Origin: Exiguobacterium marinum DSM 16307
Lineage (GTDB): Bacteria > Bacillota > Bacilli > Exiguobacteriales > Exiguobacteriaceae
Length of the DNA: 64,000 nt
Reading direction: 5' to 3'
Assembly (NCBI RefSeq): GCF_000620845.1
Contig: NZ_KK211189.1
Location: 1,131,662 to 1,195,661 of the forward strand
The notes beneath the pieces are model-generated. The model was not told the origin of the DNA and searched no databases. It was given only the letters and a program-made list of their open reading frames with translations. The position numbers were made by a program, and so were the translations under genes. Of the stretch, positions 34,516 to 42,606 are shown piece by piece (the stretch's first letter is position 1; every line of letters begins with the position of its first letter).

Positions 34516-35571
34516 GTGGGAGCGGTTATTAATCAATTTGTCATCAACATTAGTCTCATCTTTTTATTCATGTCGCTTACATTCTATGTGATGCGGACGG
34601 TCTTGCCGATTCAACGAACTTCTCCATTATTTGTCCGATTTTGGTTCGGGGTGTCGAATGGACTGACGGCGATTCTCCTGACGATCAATGCCATCGAACT
34701 CGGTGAGGCACGTATTGATCTCCGCCTCATCCCGATTGCGCTATCAGCGACCTACGCTGGGCCATTCGGGGCGATTGTCACGCTCGGACTTATCTTTATC
34801 GGACGTATGACGATCCATGGGATGAGTGCCCCGTTCGTTGACGCCATTCTCATGTTTATCGTCTTTTTCTTATTTTCTTTAGTGGTTTCCCGCGTGCTCA
34901 TTAATCGGGTGAAAGGATACGCCGTCTACATCGGATTTGGTGCGTTACTCGTTTTGATCCAGGTGACGGGTAGTGTCGGGACAGGTGTATTTTTTAACGT
35001 GTTTGTCCCTTACTTTCTCATGTTATCGCTTGGTGCCTGGCTCTGTTATTGGGCGGCGAAAAAGCTTGAGACCCATCTATGGATGTTCCTTTTACATACA
35101 CACCGGGCGACCATTGATGAATTGACGGGACTGCCGAATCGGTACCGAACACTCGAACAGATGAATGACTTAGAGATGTCCGGCAAACCTTGGACGCTAC
35201 TTGTCATCGATGTCGATCATTTTAAACAGTTGAATGATACATATGGGCATTTGGCCGGCGATGCGGCGCTTCGTCATATTGGACAGACGTTAGAACGGAA
35301 TTGCCCCCCGTCAGGATTTGTCGGAAGATACGGTGGAGAAGAGTTCTTGCTTGTGATTGAGGGAAGTGAGGATGCGAAAGAAGTGGCGGAAGAGCTTGTT
35401 CAGACCGTGCGTCACACGATTTTTGAATGTCAAGGAGAGGTCATTCCGATGACCATCTCGATTGGTGCAGCCGTCGCAGGACATGAATCGAGTATGGTCG
35501 TGTTCGAACGTGCGGATGAAGCCTTGTATGTAGCGAAGCGAAGTGGTCGAGATCAGGTAAGGTTCGCCTAA
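34516..35571 (+). CDS. Membrane-bound diguanylate cyclase (5TM plus GGDEF)
   Basis: A 351-residue protein. Five to six membrane helices (about residues 5-190) of the 5TM-Lyt type precede a GGDEF domain. The active site is RYGGEEF, with DELTGLPNRY and VDVDHFKQLNDTYGH upstream, so synthesis of cyclic di-GMP is expected. No RxxD inhibitory site is seen five residues before GGEEF (the segment is SGFVG). GTG 34516 follows GGAGGAG. Upstream starts at 34468 and 34471 precede that site and the likely transcription start. It sits between csrA and hag, so a motility role is plausible. Confidence 0.88.
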   Translation: MGAVINQFVINISLIFLFMSLTFYVMRTVLPIQRTSPLFVRFWFGVSNGLTAILLTINAIELGEARIDLRLIPIALSATYAGPFGAIVTLGLIFIGRMTIHGMSAPFVDAILMFIVFFLFSLVVSRVLINRVKGYAVYIGFGALLVLIQVTGSVGTGVFFNVFVPYFLMLSLGAWLCYWAAKKLETHLWMFLLHTHRATIDELTGLPNRYRTLEQMNDLEMSGKPWTLLVIDVDHFKQLNDTYGHLAGDAALRHIGQTLERNCPPSGFVGRYGGEEFLLVIEGSEDAKEVAEELVQTVRHTIFECQGEVIPMTISIGAAVAGHESSMVVFERADEALYVAKRSGRDQVRFA

Positions 35572-35572
35572 A

Positions 35573-35622
35573 AAATCCCCTATAACCGTTGGCAAATCCT
35601 GTCCAGCGGTTATAGGGGATTT
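35573..35622. terminator. Bidirectional terminator after the cyclase gene
   Basis: A perfect 16-bp stem (35573-35588 with 35607-35622) around an 18-base loop, with A and T flanks. Confidence 0.85.
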
Positions 35623-35627
35623 CACGT

Positions 35628-36542
35628 TTAGTGAATATTCTTTTTCTTGAACTGTCCGCCTCGGACGTCGTGAATGTTACCGATAGCAAGAAAAGCTTTC
35701 TCGTCATAGTCATCGAGGATATCTTTCAGCTTCGTCTCCTCGAGTCGGCTGATGACGGTGAAGACGACTTTCTTTCCGTCTCCGGTATAGGCACCTTCTC
35801 CATGCAGATACGTCACGCCCCGACCGAGCCGGTCCATAATCGCTTGGCCGATTTCTTCAGGTGCCGTCGTAATGATCCACGCCGCTTTCGACTGATCAAT
35901 CCCTTCTAAGACGACATCGATTGTTTTAAAAGCGATAAAATACGTGAGGAGCGAGTACATGGCCCGGTCCCAGCTGAAGACGAAACCGGCTGTCCCGAGA
36001 ATGAAGATGTTGAAGAACATGACGATCTCACCGACCGAGAACGGTAAGCGGTTCGTAAAAGAGACGGCAAGAATCTCTGTCCCATCGAGTGAACCTCCTG
36101 CACGGATGACGAGCCCGATCCCGGCCCCGAGTAAAAAGCCACCGAAAACGGTCGACAACAAGAGGTCGTCGGTGAATGGCTTGATGTCATGAAGGACGAT
36201 GGTGAAGGCCGACATGAGCAAGATTGCCGTCAATGTGACGACGGCGAACGTCTTCCCGATTTGTCGATACCCGAAATAGATGAACGGCAAGTTGAAGAGG
36301 ACGAGCCAGATGGCGAGTTTCGTCTCGGTCAAATACGAGACGATAATCGAGACGCCGACGATCCCTCCGTCGATGATTTGGTTCGGAACGAGGAAGGCCT
36401 CCAAACCGACCGCGAAGACGAGGGAGCCGAGCAGTAAGAGGACGACTTTCGCAAACAGTTCGGATGCCTTGATCGGATTATGTTCGCGCCTTAAGCGCTG
36501 CACTTCCTCCGGTGTTGGGGAAGGCATGGGTGTACGCTGCAT
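35628..36542 (-). CDS. YitT-family membrane protein (DUF161 plus DUF2179)
   Basis: A 304-residue protein with five to six membrane helices in the first 215 residues (VPNQIIDGGIVGVSIIVSYL, GAGIGLVIRAGGSLDGTEIL). A C-terminal soluble DUF2179 domain follows (RGVTYLHGEGAYTGDGKKVVF). The substrate is unknown. A second member of the family is at 59854-60711, and the two share the same layout. AAAGGGGG precedes the ATG on the minus strand. It converges with the diguanylate cyclase. Confidence 0.9.
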   Translation of the reverse strand: MQRTPMPSPTPEEVQRLRREHNPIKASELFAKVVLLLLGSLVFAVGLEAFLVPNQIIDGGIVGVSIIVSYLTETKLAIWLVLFNLPFIYFGYRQIGKTFAVVTLTAILLMSAFTIVLHDIKPFTDDLLLSTVFGGFLLGAGIGLVIRAGGSLDGTEILAVSFTNRLPFSVGEIVMFFNIFILGTAGFVFSWDRAMYSLLTYFIAFKTIDVVLEGIDQSKAAWIITTAPEEIGQAIMDRLGRGVTYLHGEGAYTGDGKKVVFTVISRLEETKLKDILDDYDEKAFLAIGNIHDVRGGQFKKKNIH

Positions 36543-36666
36543 ACGGGGTGCCCCCTTTCCATTTTCTTTAAGTATAGCAAACCTTCAAGGCATGTGAGCC
36601 GTCAAGGCAGGAAATCTGACATGGAAAGTGGAATGAGTCGATGCAAGAGAAAGGGGAAGATGGAGA

Positions 36667-36954
36667 ATGTACGCACTGATTGGCAAGCTCGTCACGAAAG
36701 CGGGGCAACGCGACAGACTCGTGGCGATTTTATCGGAAGCAGCGCGTGAGATGGAGGCGACTTCGGACTGTGAATCGTATCGGGTCCACGTGTCGCTTGA
36801 CGAGGCAGACACGGTTTTCGTATATGAAGTGTGGCGGAGTGAGGATGCGCATGCGGCGTCGTTGTCGCTTGCTGAAGTGAGGGCGTATATCGACCAGGCG
36901 AAGCCAATCCTCGAGCGGATGGAGCGGATCGCCGCGCTCGAACTACGGTCATGA
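36667..36954 (+). CDS. Antibiotic biosynthesis monooxygenase (ABM) domain protein
   Basis: A 95-residue ferredoxin-like protein: the opening ALIGKLVTKAGQRDRLVAIL, a central CESYRVHVS, and VFVYEVWRSEDAHAASL are the ABM pattern. Members are small dimeric cofactor-free monooxygenases or quinone- and heme-related enzymes. The substrate is unknown. GGGGAAGATGGAG precedes the ATG. It is monocistronic. Confidence 0.82.
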   Translation: MYALIGKLVTKAGQRDRLVAILSEAAREMEATSDCESYRVHVSLDEADTVFVYEVWRSEDAHAASLSLAEVRAYIDQAKPILERMERIAALELRS

Positions 36955-36972
36955 CAGAGGGTGAATGACGAG

Positions 36973-36999
36973 ACGGATGGCTGAAAGCTGTCCGTTTTT
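36973..36999 (+). terminator. Terminator of the ABM gene
   Basis: An imperfect stem (ACGGA with TCCGT plus GCT with AGC) followed by TTTTTA. Confidence 0.55.
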
Positions 37000-37035
37000 A
37001 TTGTAAGGGGAATCAGCAATTCGAAAAGAGACATG

Positions 37036-37068
37036 AAAAATCCCCTCGTTCATTAGAAACGAGGGGAT
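37036..37068 (-). terminator. Minus-strand terminator of the 37074-37571 gene
   Basis: A perfect 11-bp stem (37040-37050 with 37058-37068). The run of A residues at 37036-37040 reads as T on the minus strand. Confidence 0.85.
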
Positions 37069-37073
37069 GGTCA

Positions 37074-37571
37074 TCAACTTGTTGTCAAACTGCCTTTGAC
37101 TTTATCGTAGAAGTCATCCATCATACCGGTACGGCTACCGAGTTGGCAGATGAGTTCAAGTGTTTCTTTATAAAATTTCTTGACGAGCCCTTTGTTTTTG
37201 ACGCCGTCCATCGATGCGAGCGTCTGATCGAGATTCTCTAAAATCTCTTTGATTTGTGCGTCCGAGTCCGGTTTGACGACCGTCATATTTTCGGGGATGC
37301 TGACGACCTTCTCTTGACCTTGGTGGCGGAACGATGCGCCGAAGCCGAGGTTCTCGATGAAGAGGTGCGGCATCACTTTTTGACCGAAGAAATGCTTGTG
37401 CCAGTCAGATGCTTTCATCGTGTCCATATCTTGCTTGAACGTAGATGCTGTCGAGACGTATTGTTTAAACAAATCCGTCATGAATTTCTCGATGACCGGG
37501 ATTTGCAGGGCGAAGACGTTTTTCAGGAGTGCGTCGAGCTGGGCGCGCGTCAAAGTAGTTTCGTTAGACAT
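37074..37571 (-). CDS. Soluble helical protein of unknown function
   Basis: A 165-residue protein with no membrane segment or recognised motif. It is helix-rich with two halves: ARAQLDALLKNVFALQIPVI-like N-terminus and ILENLDQTLASMDGVKNKGLV. It may form bundles. GAGGAAC-type site precedes the ATG on the minus strand. It is monocistronic with a strong terminator. No function can be suggested. Confidence 0.65.
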   Translation of the reverse strand: MSNETTLTRAQLDALLKNVFALQIPVIEKFMTDLFKQYVSTASTFKQDMDTMKASDWHKHFFGQKVMPHLFIENLGFGASFRHQGQEKVVSIPENMTVVKPDSDAQIKEILENLDQTLASMDGVKNKGLVKKFYKETLELICQLGSRTGMMDDFYDKVKGSLTTS

Positions 37572-37727
37572 GTCAGTTCCTCTTTTCTATAGTACGTTAT
37601 TACCATCGTATGGGATTGGCGGACAGTCGTCAATGTAAGGGGAAACATTTTTTCAGAATATTTAATGAAAAGTCATCGACTTATGGGATAATCAAGTGAA
37701 GACATTAACAAGTAGGGAGTGGTTCTT

Positions 37728-38213
37728 GTGAACAAATCGATGAAGTGGGCGCTCGCGCTCGGTGTGACCGGTGCGTTGGTGGCGACGGTCGGTGTCGTCT
37801 CGTCCCGGGGGCGGACGGAGGACACGACTCAGACGATCCGTGACCGTGAGCTCGGTTACGAGATCATTTTGCCATCGAAGATTGTCTCGGCGATCGAGCG
37901 GGGTGACGTCTATATCGAGAAGGCACAGGACGTTGTCGACATCGGGGACACGAAGAGCTACGGCACGTTCGATTTATACTATAACGTCGAGGACGGGGAA
38001 GACCAACTGTTGTTCCACCTAGATTTGATCGACCGTGAGTTGACAGAAGAGACGTTCGCGACAGAGGTCGGCTACGGCAACTACCTCGGAACGAACGATA
38101 AGACGTTCTTCTGGGTCGAACCGACCGAGGCCGTCCCGGGTGCCGAGGCACATACGGACGAGATTGCCGAGTTGATCGAGACCCTTCCTGAGCTAGAGTT
38201 TCGGACGTTATAA
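37728..38213 (+). CDS. Membrane-anchored or secreted protein of unknown function
   Basis: A 161-residue protein with a basic start (VNKSMK) and a hydrophobic helix (residues about 6-25: WALALGVTGALVATVGVVS), then an acidic extracytoplasmic domain. There is no lipobox cysteine and no clear signal peptidase site, so an uncleaved anchor is likely. GTG 37728 lies 9 bp after AGGGAG. The small membrane protein gene that follows begins 15 bp later and may be co-expressed. No family recognised. Confidence 0.65.
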   Translation: MNKSMKWALALGVTGALVATVGVVSSRGRTEDTTQTIRDRELGYEIILPSKIVSAIERGDVYIEKAQDVVDIGDTKSYGTFDLYYNVEDGEDQLLFHLDLIDRELTEETFATEVGYGNYLGTNDKTFFWVEPTEAVPGAEAHTDEIAELIETLPELEFRTL

Positions 38214-38228
38214 GGAACGGGTGGTCGT

Positions 38229-38408
38229 GTGCGAACGAGAGAAAGGGATTATACGGAGGGATTGATTGTAGCCCTTCTGTTTATCGTTGCTGTGTATGTG
38301 TTTGATTTACCGAAACAAGAAAGCTGGATCATCTTGGCTATCGTGATCGTCATCTCGGTCACGATGCGAGAAGTGACGTATCTTTTTCAGAATGAAGGGA
38401 ATGACTGA
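38229..38408 (+). CDS. Small two-helix membrane protein (59 residues)
   Basis: A short frame from GTG 38229 to TGA 38406-38408. It encodes a charged N-terminus (RTRERDYTE), a first hydrophobic helix (LIVALLFIVAVYVF), a short linker with DLPKQES, and a second helix (WIILAIVIVISVT). It ends with EVTYLFQNEGND. The hydrophobic pattern, spacing to the upstream gene and a terminator just after the stop support it as a real gene. The ribosome site is weak. Function unknown. Confidence 0.6.
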   Translation: MRTRERDYTEGLIVALLFIVAVYVFDLPKQESWIILAIVIVISVTMREVTYLFQNEGND

Positions 38409-38409
38409 G

Positions 38410-38436
38410 AGCCCGCTCGCTACGGCGGGCTTTTTC
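38410..38436 (+). terminator. Terminator after the small membrane protein gene
   Basis: A 7-bp GC-rich stem (38410-38416 with 38425-38431) and a T run. Confidence 0.78.
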
Positions 38437-38468
38437 CTTTGTGCTACAATACAAATGAGGTGATATGA

Positions 38469-39296
38469 ATGAATTGGACAGTAGAAGAAGTAAGACAGGC
38501 AGATGACGTCACGGCGTTAGAACAGGCGGTCAACTCGAATGACAAGATTGATGTCAAAGTAGGACATGAGTCGGTCGGACAGAACGACTATGCGGTATAT
38601 GACGGGGAGACGCTCGTCGGCTATCTCATGCTCTTCCCGTATCTTCCGAACGAATATGAGGTGAACGCGCTCGTCCATCCGGAATACCGGAAGCAAGGTG
38701 TCTTCACGGCACTTCTCGAGACGGCGAAACAGGACGCGAAATTGAACGGTTGCGAAGCGTTCACGTTCGTCATCGACCGGAACTCGGCATCTGGAAAGGC
38801 AGTGCTCGACCATCTTCAGGCGGCATACCAGTTCTCGGAATACAATCTCGTCTTGAAAAAGGCGGAGCTTTTCTTGAAGCCGGACGAGGTATCGCTACGT
38901 GAGGCGACAGCAGACGACCGTCCGCTCATCATCGCGACGCTCAGCGAGGCGTTCGGTGACCCGGTCGATGTGACGGAAAATATCTATCAACAAATCGACA
39001 CGCCAGATCGCGTGACGTACATCGGCGAGGTTGACGGAAAGCCAGTCGGGATCATCCGTGCCCTGCTCACAGGGGATGACGCGGCAAGTATCCATGCGTT
39101 CGGGGTCAAAGCAGGTGAGCAAGGCAAAGGCTACGGCACGAAAATGTTGAAACAGATGGTGCAACAACTGTTCCGCATGGGTCGAACGAAAGTCGAGCTC
39201 GATGTCGAGACGGAAAACAAGGCGGCGCTCGAGATTTATAAGCGTGCCGGTTTTGCGGAAAATGGCGGCTATGAGTTTTATATGATCGAATTATGA
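38469..39296 (+). CDS. Tandem GNAT acetyltransferase
   Basis: A 275-residue protein with two GNAT-like halves. The first has VNALVHPEYRKQGVFTALL (acetyl-CoA loop region about 70-90). The second has FGVKAGEQGKGYGTKML (Q-G-x-G-x-G-type loop) and ENKAALEIYKRAGF near the C-terminus. The acceptor is unknown. GAGGTGAT precedes the ATG. The following membrane protein gene begins 10 bp after the stop and shares its GAGGTGA site with the stop region, so the two are likely co-translated. Confidence 0.88.
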   Translation: MNWTVEEVRQADDVTALEQAVNSNDKIDVKVGHESVGQNDYAVYDGETLVGYLMLFPYLPNEYEVNALVHPEYRKQGVFTALLETAKQDAKLNGCEAFTFVIDRNSASGKAVLDHLQAAYQFSEYNLVLKKAELFLKPDEVSLREATADDRPLIIATLSEAFGDPVDVTENIYQQIDTPDRVTYIGEVDGKPVGIIRALLTGDDAASIHAFGVKAGEQGKGYGTKMLKQMVQQLFRMGRTKVELDVETENKAALEIYKRAGFAENGGYEFYMIEL

Positions 39297-39306
39297 GGTG
39301 AACCAC

Positions 39307-39630
39307 ATGGTAAAAAATCTAAAATGGCTCGGCGCGGCGTTTGAAGCATTTCTCGGAATCCCACTTCTCGGTGGTCTGTTTATCATCAGTATGGGGTACT
39401 CCCCCCTCGGGTTCATGTTCGTGTACCACGTGATCGTATTGATTCTGTCGTTCAGTCGACTGAATCGATTCTCGTACGGGGCGGCGGTCGGCATTGCGGC
39501 GTCAGTCCTCGGCTTTATCCCGTTTGTCGGGATGATGCTACACTGGGCAGCAGCGATCACACTCGCGATTGATGCGGCGACGACACCACGACGTATGATG
39601 CATGTCGAACGTGACGATGAAGCATTTTGA
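39307..39630 (+). CDS. Small membrane protein of unknown function
   Basis: A 107-residue protein with three hydrophobic helices (about 8-30, 33-50, 55-88) and a charged C-terminus (HVERDDEAF). ATG 39307 is preferred over GTG 39298, which lies within the ribosome site. Probably co-transcribed with the acetyltransferase. No family recognised. Confidence 0.7.
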   Translation: MVKNLKWLGAAFEAFLGIPLLGGLFIISMGYSPLGFMFVYHVIVLILSFSRLNRFSYGAAVGIAASVLGFIPFVGMMLHWAAAITLAIDAATTPRRMMHVERDDEAF

Positions 39631-39634
39631 CGAA

Positions 39635-39661
39635 ACGTACTCCTTGACGGGGTGCGTTTTT
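39635..39661 (+). terminator. Terminator before the chemoreceptor gene
   Basis: A 9-bp stem with three wobble pairs (39635-39643 with 39649-39657) and a T run. Confidence 0.65.
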
Positions 39662-39752
39662 TCATTGACCAAACGTTCAACTGAAAACGCTATACATTCT
39701 TTGGAAAATGGACGATATAGTAAGTGATGAACACAATGAGGAGGAACAAACA

Positions 39753-41045
39753 GTGAAAGTATTTAAAAACTTTACGACGCAATTGCTCGCGTGGATTTTG
39801 GTCACATCCTTTATCACGGGCGGAGCGGTCGGCTACATCACCCTATTACTCTTGACGGAACTCGAGATGGAACAAGGTCAGGTCATGCTCGTCGGTACGG
39901 TTGCGGCGTTACTCATCTCGTCACTCGGCGGCATCGTCATCTACTTGATTGCCCGTCGACCACTGAAAGCGGTCGAAATGGCATCTGAAAAAGCCGTCGA
40001 AGTCGGAAACGGCGACTTGACGGTGCACTTCGCAGACGAGAAGACGACGGATCGTTCAGAAATGGGACGTTTACTCTTGTCGATGGACAACATGGTCGAA
40101 CACCTTCGGGAACAAGGCACGAACATGCGTTACACGGCAGACCAATTGACTGGTTCGGCACAAGAGATTGCAGCTTCCGTTCAAGAAGGGAACGTTGCCG
40201 GCGAAAGTATTCGTTCTGCGATGGATTCTCTCAACAAAATGTTAGAAGACAACGTCAGTGCGACGTATAATTCGATGGACTTGCTCGGAGCGGTCGCGCG
40301 TACGATGGAGAGTATCCGCCAAGAGATGTCATCGGCGCTTGATTCGGCGAGCGAGATGCAACAGGAAGCAGAGAGCGGGAAGGGTCTTGCCTCGTCTTCC
40401 GTCAACGCGATGCATGCGATTGCTGGGAAAGTGGAGCAATCATCAACACTTAACAGCCAGTTGACGGAAATGACAGGCGAAATCTCACGGATCACGGATG
40501 TCATCAGTGACATCTCGGCACAGACGAACTTGCTTGCCTTGAACGCATCGATCGAAGCGGCACGTGCCGGTGAGCATGGTCGTGGATTCGCCGTCGTTGC
40601 GGCAGAAGTGAAAAAGCTCGCGGAACAAACAGCGAATTCGACTCAAGAAATCACGGATCTCATCGTCGACGTGAAGCGTCTCGTTGGCGATACATCGTCT
40701 TCAATGGCGAACGTCAAAGCAGAAGTAGAGACAGGCGTCGGCTTAGTTGAAAAAGCGGGTGGTGCGTTCGCGTCGATCCACAACTCAGCGAATGAAGTGT
40801 ACAGCCATGTCCATTCGGTCGATTCCCTCTTAGATGAGTCACGCGGTCAAATCGATTCGGTCGTGACAAACTCGGCAGGCATCGTTGGCATGGTCGAAGA
40901 AGCATCACGTTATGCGAATGAAGTGACGTCAGCGGCGAGCCAGCAAGCGGCAAGCCTTGGTGAAGTGAACGGGGCGATGTCAGAGCTCGTTCGGGTTGCG
41001 GAGAGTTTGCAGAATGAGACGGAACAGATGAAGGTGGAAGTGTAA
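39753..41045 (+). CDS. Methyl-accepting chemotaxis protein
   Basis: A 430-residue receptor. Two N-terminal membrane helices (about 10-30 and 38-60) enclose almost no extracytoplasmic loop, so it probably senses a cytoplasmic or membrane signal. A HAMP domain follows ([20 protein letters not shown]), then a signalling domain whose hairpin tip reads [30 protein letters not shown] 39753 follows GAGGAGG; a frame from 39708 begins before that site. It is monocistronic, placed just upstream of hag. Confidence 0.92.
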   Translation: MKVFKNFTTQLLAWILVTSFITGGAVGYITLLLLTELEMEQGQVMLVGTVAALLISSLGGIVIYLIARRPLKAVEMASEKAVEVGNGDLTVHFADEKTTDRSEMGRLLLSMDNMVEHLREQGTNMRYTADQLTGSAQEIAASVQEGNVAGESIRSAMDSLNKMLEDNVSATYNSMDLLGAVARTMESIRQEMSSALDSASEMQQEAESGKGLASSSVNAMHAIAGKVEQSSTLNSQLTEMTGEISRITDVISDISAQTNLLALNASIEAARAGEHGRGFAVVAAEVKKLAEQTANSTQEITDLIVDVKRLVGDTSSSMANVKAEVETGVGLVEKAGGAFASIHNSANEVYSHVHSVDSLLDESRGQIDSVVTNSAGIVGMVEEASRYANEVTSAASQQAASLGEVNGAMSELVRVAESLQNETEQMKVEV

Positions 41046-41050
41046 GTTAG

Positions 41051-41102
41051 AATAGCTCACTCGAGTTGGTCATCAAAAGCCGACGAGAGTGGGCTATTTT
41101 TA
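41051..41102 (+). terminator. Terminator of the chemoreceptor gene
   Basis: A 12-bp stem with one wobble (41051-41062 with 41087-41098) and a T run. Confidence 0.75.
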
Positions 41103-41152
41103 TGCAATTTGAAGATTTCTATTCAAAACGTGTAACTTTTTTCGAAAAAGAC

Positions 41153-41179
41153 TAAACAGATAGGAACGCACTCCGATAT
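41153..41179 (+). promoter_or_regulatory. SigD promoter of hag
   Basis: TAAA (41153-41156), exactly 15 bases, then TCCGATAT (41172-41179). This matches the SigD consensus TAAA-N15-GCCGATAT at 11 of 12 positions. Transcription would start near 41187. Confidence 0.88.
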
Positions 41180-41186
41180 AGAGTAT

Positions 41187-41302
41187 GGAAACGATAAAAC
41201 GTTCCAAAAAAATGTAAGGTGAGGGGCCGGCCTAAACCTTGCATGCTCGGACAAATGGATTTGGAAGAGCGGAAAAACTCAAACCTATGGAGGGAAATTA
41301 CA
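41187..41302 (+). promoter_or_regulatory. hag leader with CsrA-type GGA motifs
   Basis: The predicted 116-base leader has GGA at 41187, 41249, 41257, 41263, 41271, 41289 and 41293. The last two form the ribosome site GGAGGGA. The perfect palindrome GGCCGGCC lies at 41225-41232. CsrA and its antagonist FliW are encoded upstream, so translational control as in B. subtilis is expected. Confidence 0.65.
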
Positions 41303-42547
41303 ATGATTATTAACCACAACCTTAACTCAATGAACGCACACCGTAACATGTCATTCAATACAGCACAAACAGGCAAAGCGATGGAGAAATTGTCTTCAGG
41401 TCTTCGTATCAACCGTGCTGGAGATGACGCAGCTGGTCTTGCAATCTCTGAGAAAATGCGCGGGCAAATTCGCGGTTTAGATCAGGCAACGCGTAACTCA
41501 CAAGATGGAATTTCACTTATTCAAACAGGTGAAGGTGCATTGAACGAAACACATTCAATTCTTCAACGCATGCGTGAACTCTCAGTTCAATCAGCGAACG
41601 ATACAAACACAACTCAAGACCGTTCTAACATCCAAGATGAAATGAAACAACTTGGAACTGAAGTTGATCGTATTGCTAACCAAACTGAATTCAACACTAA
41701 AAAACTTTTAAATGGAGCAATGGGATCTGCACAGGCAACTGCAACAGGTACAATTGTGAATAATAGTGGTCTTGACGCTGCAGCGGCTGACGGTACAGTC
41801 TTAAACGTACTTACAGACAAAGCTGGAAATAACCTTGGGTTACAAACTGGTGACGTAATTACGGCCTCATGGTCTGTTAACGGAACTCAACAAACAGCTA
41901 CCTTTACAATTGCAGATGCAGCTGTTGATACAATGGCAGCGATCAATACTGCTATTGCAGGAAATGCAACTGTGACAACTGCAGCTACGGCATCAGGTGC
42001 AACTACAATTACGGCTGCAACTGGTGGATCTGTTGGGCAAATCAATGGCTTTGCAATCGAGGTTAAATCTGCAACTGGCGAACGTAAAGAAGCAGCTTCA
42101 AATGCCCTTTCAAACTTTGAAGTAGGCACTGAAGCGAAAGATGTTCGTAACGATGGATCAGCTACATTCCATATCGGTGCAAACAATGGTCAAACAATCA
42201 ACCTTTCAATTTCTGATATGCGTGCATCTACACTTGGTGTTAAAGATTTACAAGTTGGTACACAGTCACAAGCTGAAACAGCAGTTAAAGTAATTGATCA
42301 AGCTATACAAAAAGTTTCGGTTGAACGTTCAAAACTTGGTTCGGTACAGAACCGTCTTGAGCACACAATTAACAACTTGAGTACTTCTGCTGAAAACCTT
42401 CAAGCTGCTGAATCACGTGTACGTGATGTAGACATGGCAAAAGAGATGATGAACTTTACGAAGAACAACATCCTTAACCAAGCTGCACAGGCTATGATGG
42501 CGCAATCGAATCAGCAACCGCAAGCGGTTCTTCAATTGCTTCGTTAA
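41303..42547 (+). CDS. hag: Flagellin Hag
   Basis: A 414-residue flagellin. The conserved N-terminal D0/D1 part (MIINHNLNSMNAHRNMSFN, GLRINRAGDDAAGLAISEKM) and C-terminal part (VRDVDMAKEMMNFTKNNILN, QQPQAVLQLLR) are complete. The middle (about 145-290) is Ala/Thr-rich, the surface D2/D3 domain, longer than in B. subtilis. Codons are A/T-rich compared with neighbours. ATG 41303 follows GGAGGGA; a longer GTG reading is rejected. It is driven by SigD and followed by a homing endonuclease gene on the other strand. Confidence 0.95.
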   Translation: MIINHNLNSMNAHRNMSFNTAQTGKAMEKLSSGLRINRAGDDAAGLAISEKMRGQIRGLDQATRNSQDGISLIQTGEGALNETHSILQRMRELSVQSANDTNTTQDRSNIQDEMKQLGTEVDRIANQTEFNTKKLLNGAMGSAQATATGTIVNNSGLDAAAADGTVLNVLTDKAGNNLGLQTGDVITASWSVNGTQQTATFTIADAAVDTMAAINTAIAGNATVTTAATASGATTITAATGGSVGQINGFAIEVKSATGERKEAASNALSNFEVGTEAKDVRNDGSATFHIGANNGQTINLSISDMRASTLGVKDLQVGTQSQAETAVKVIDQAIQKVSVERSKLGSVQNRLEHTINNLSTSAENLQAAESRVRDVDMAKEMMNFTKNNILNQAAQAMMAQSNQQPQAVLQLLR

Positions 42548-42568
42548 TCGGCTCTATAATATGATTTT

Positions 42569-42606
42569 TAACACCCGCATCCTGGAAGGGAACGCGGGTG
42601 TTTTTT
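42569..42606 (+). terminator. Terminator of hag
   Basis: A perfect 9-bp stem (42569-42577 with 42593-42601) followed by T residues. Confidence 0.85.

Noticed and set aside
41303-42547. Group I intron or intein inside hag
   Set aside because: The flagellin frame is continuous and both conserved ends join normally through a surface domain. The endonuclease is outside the gene on the other strand.
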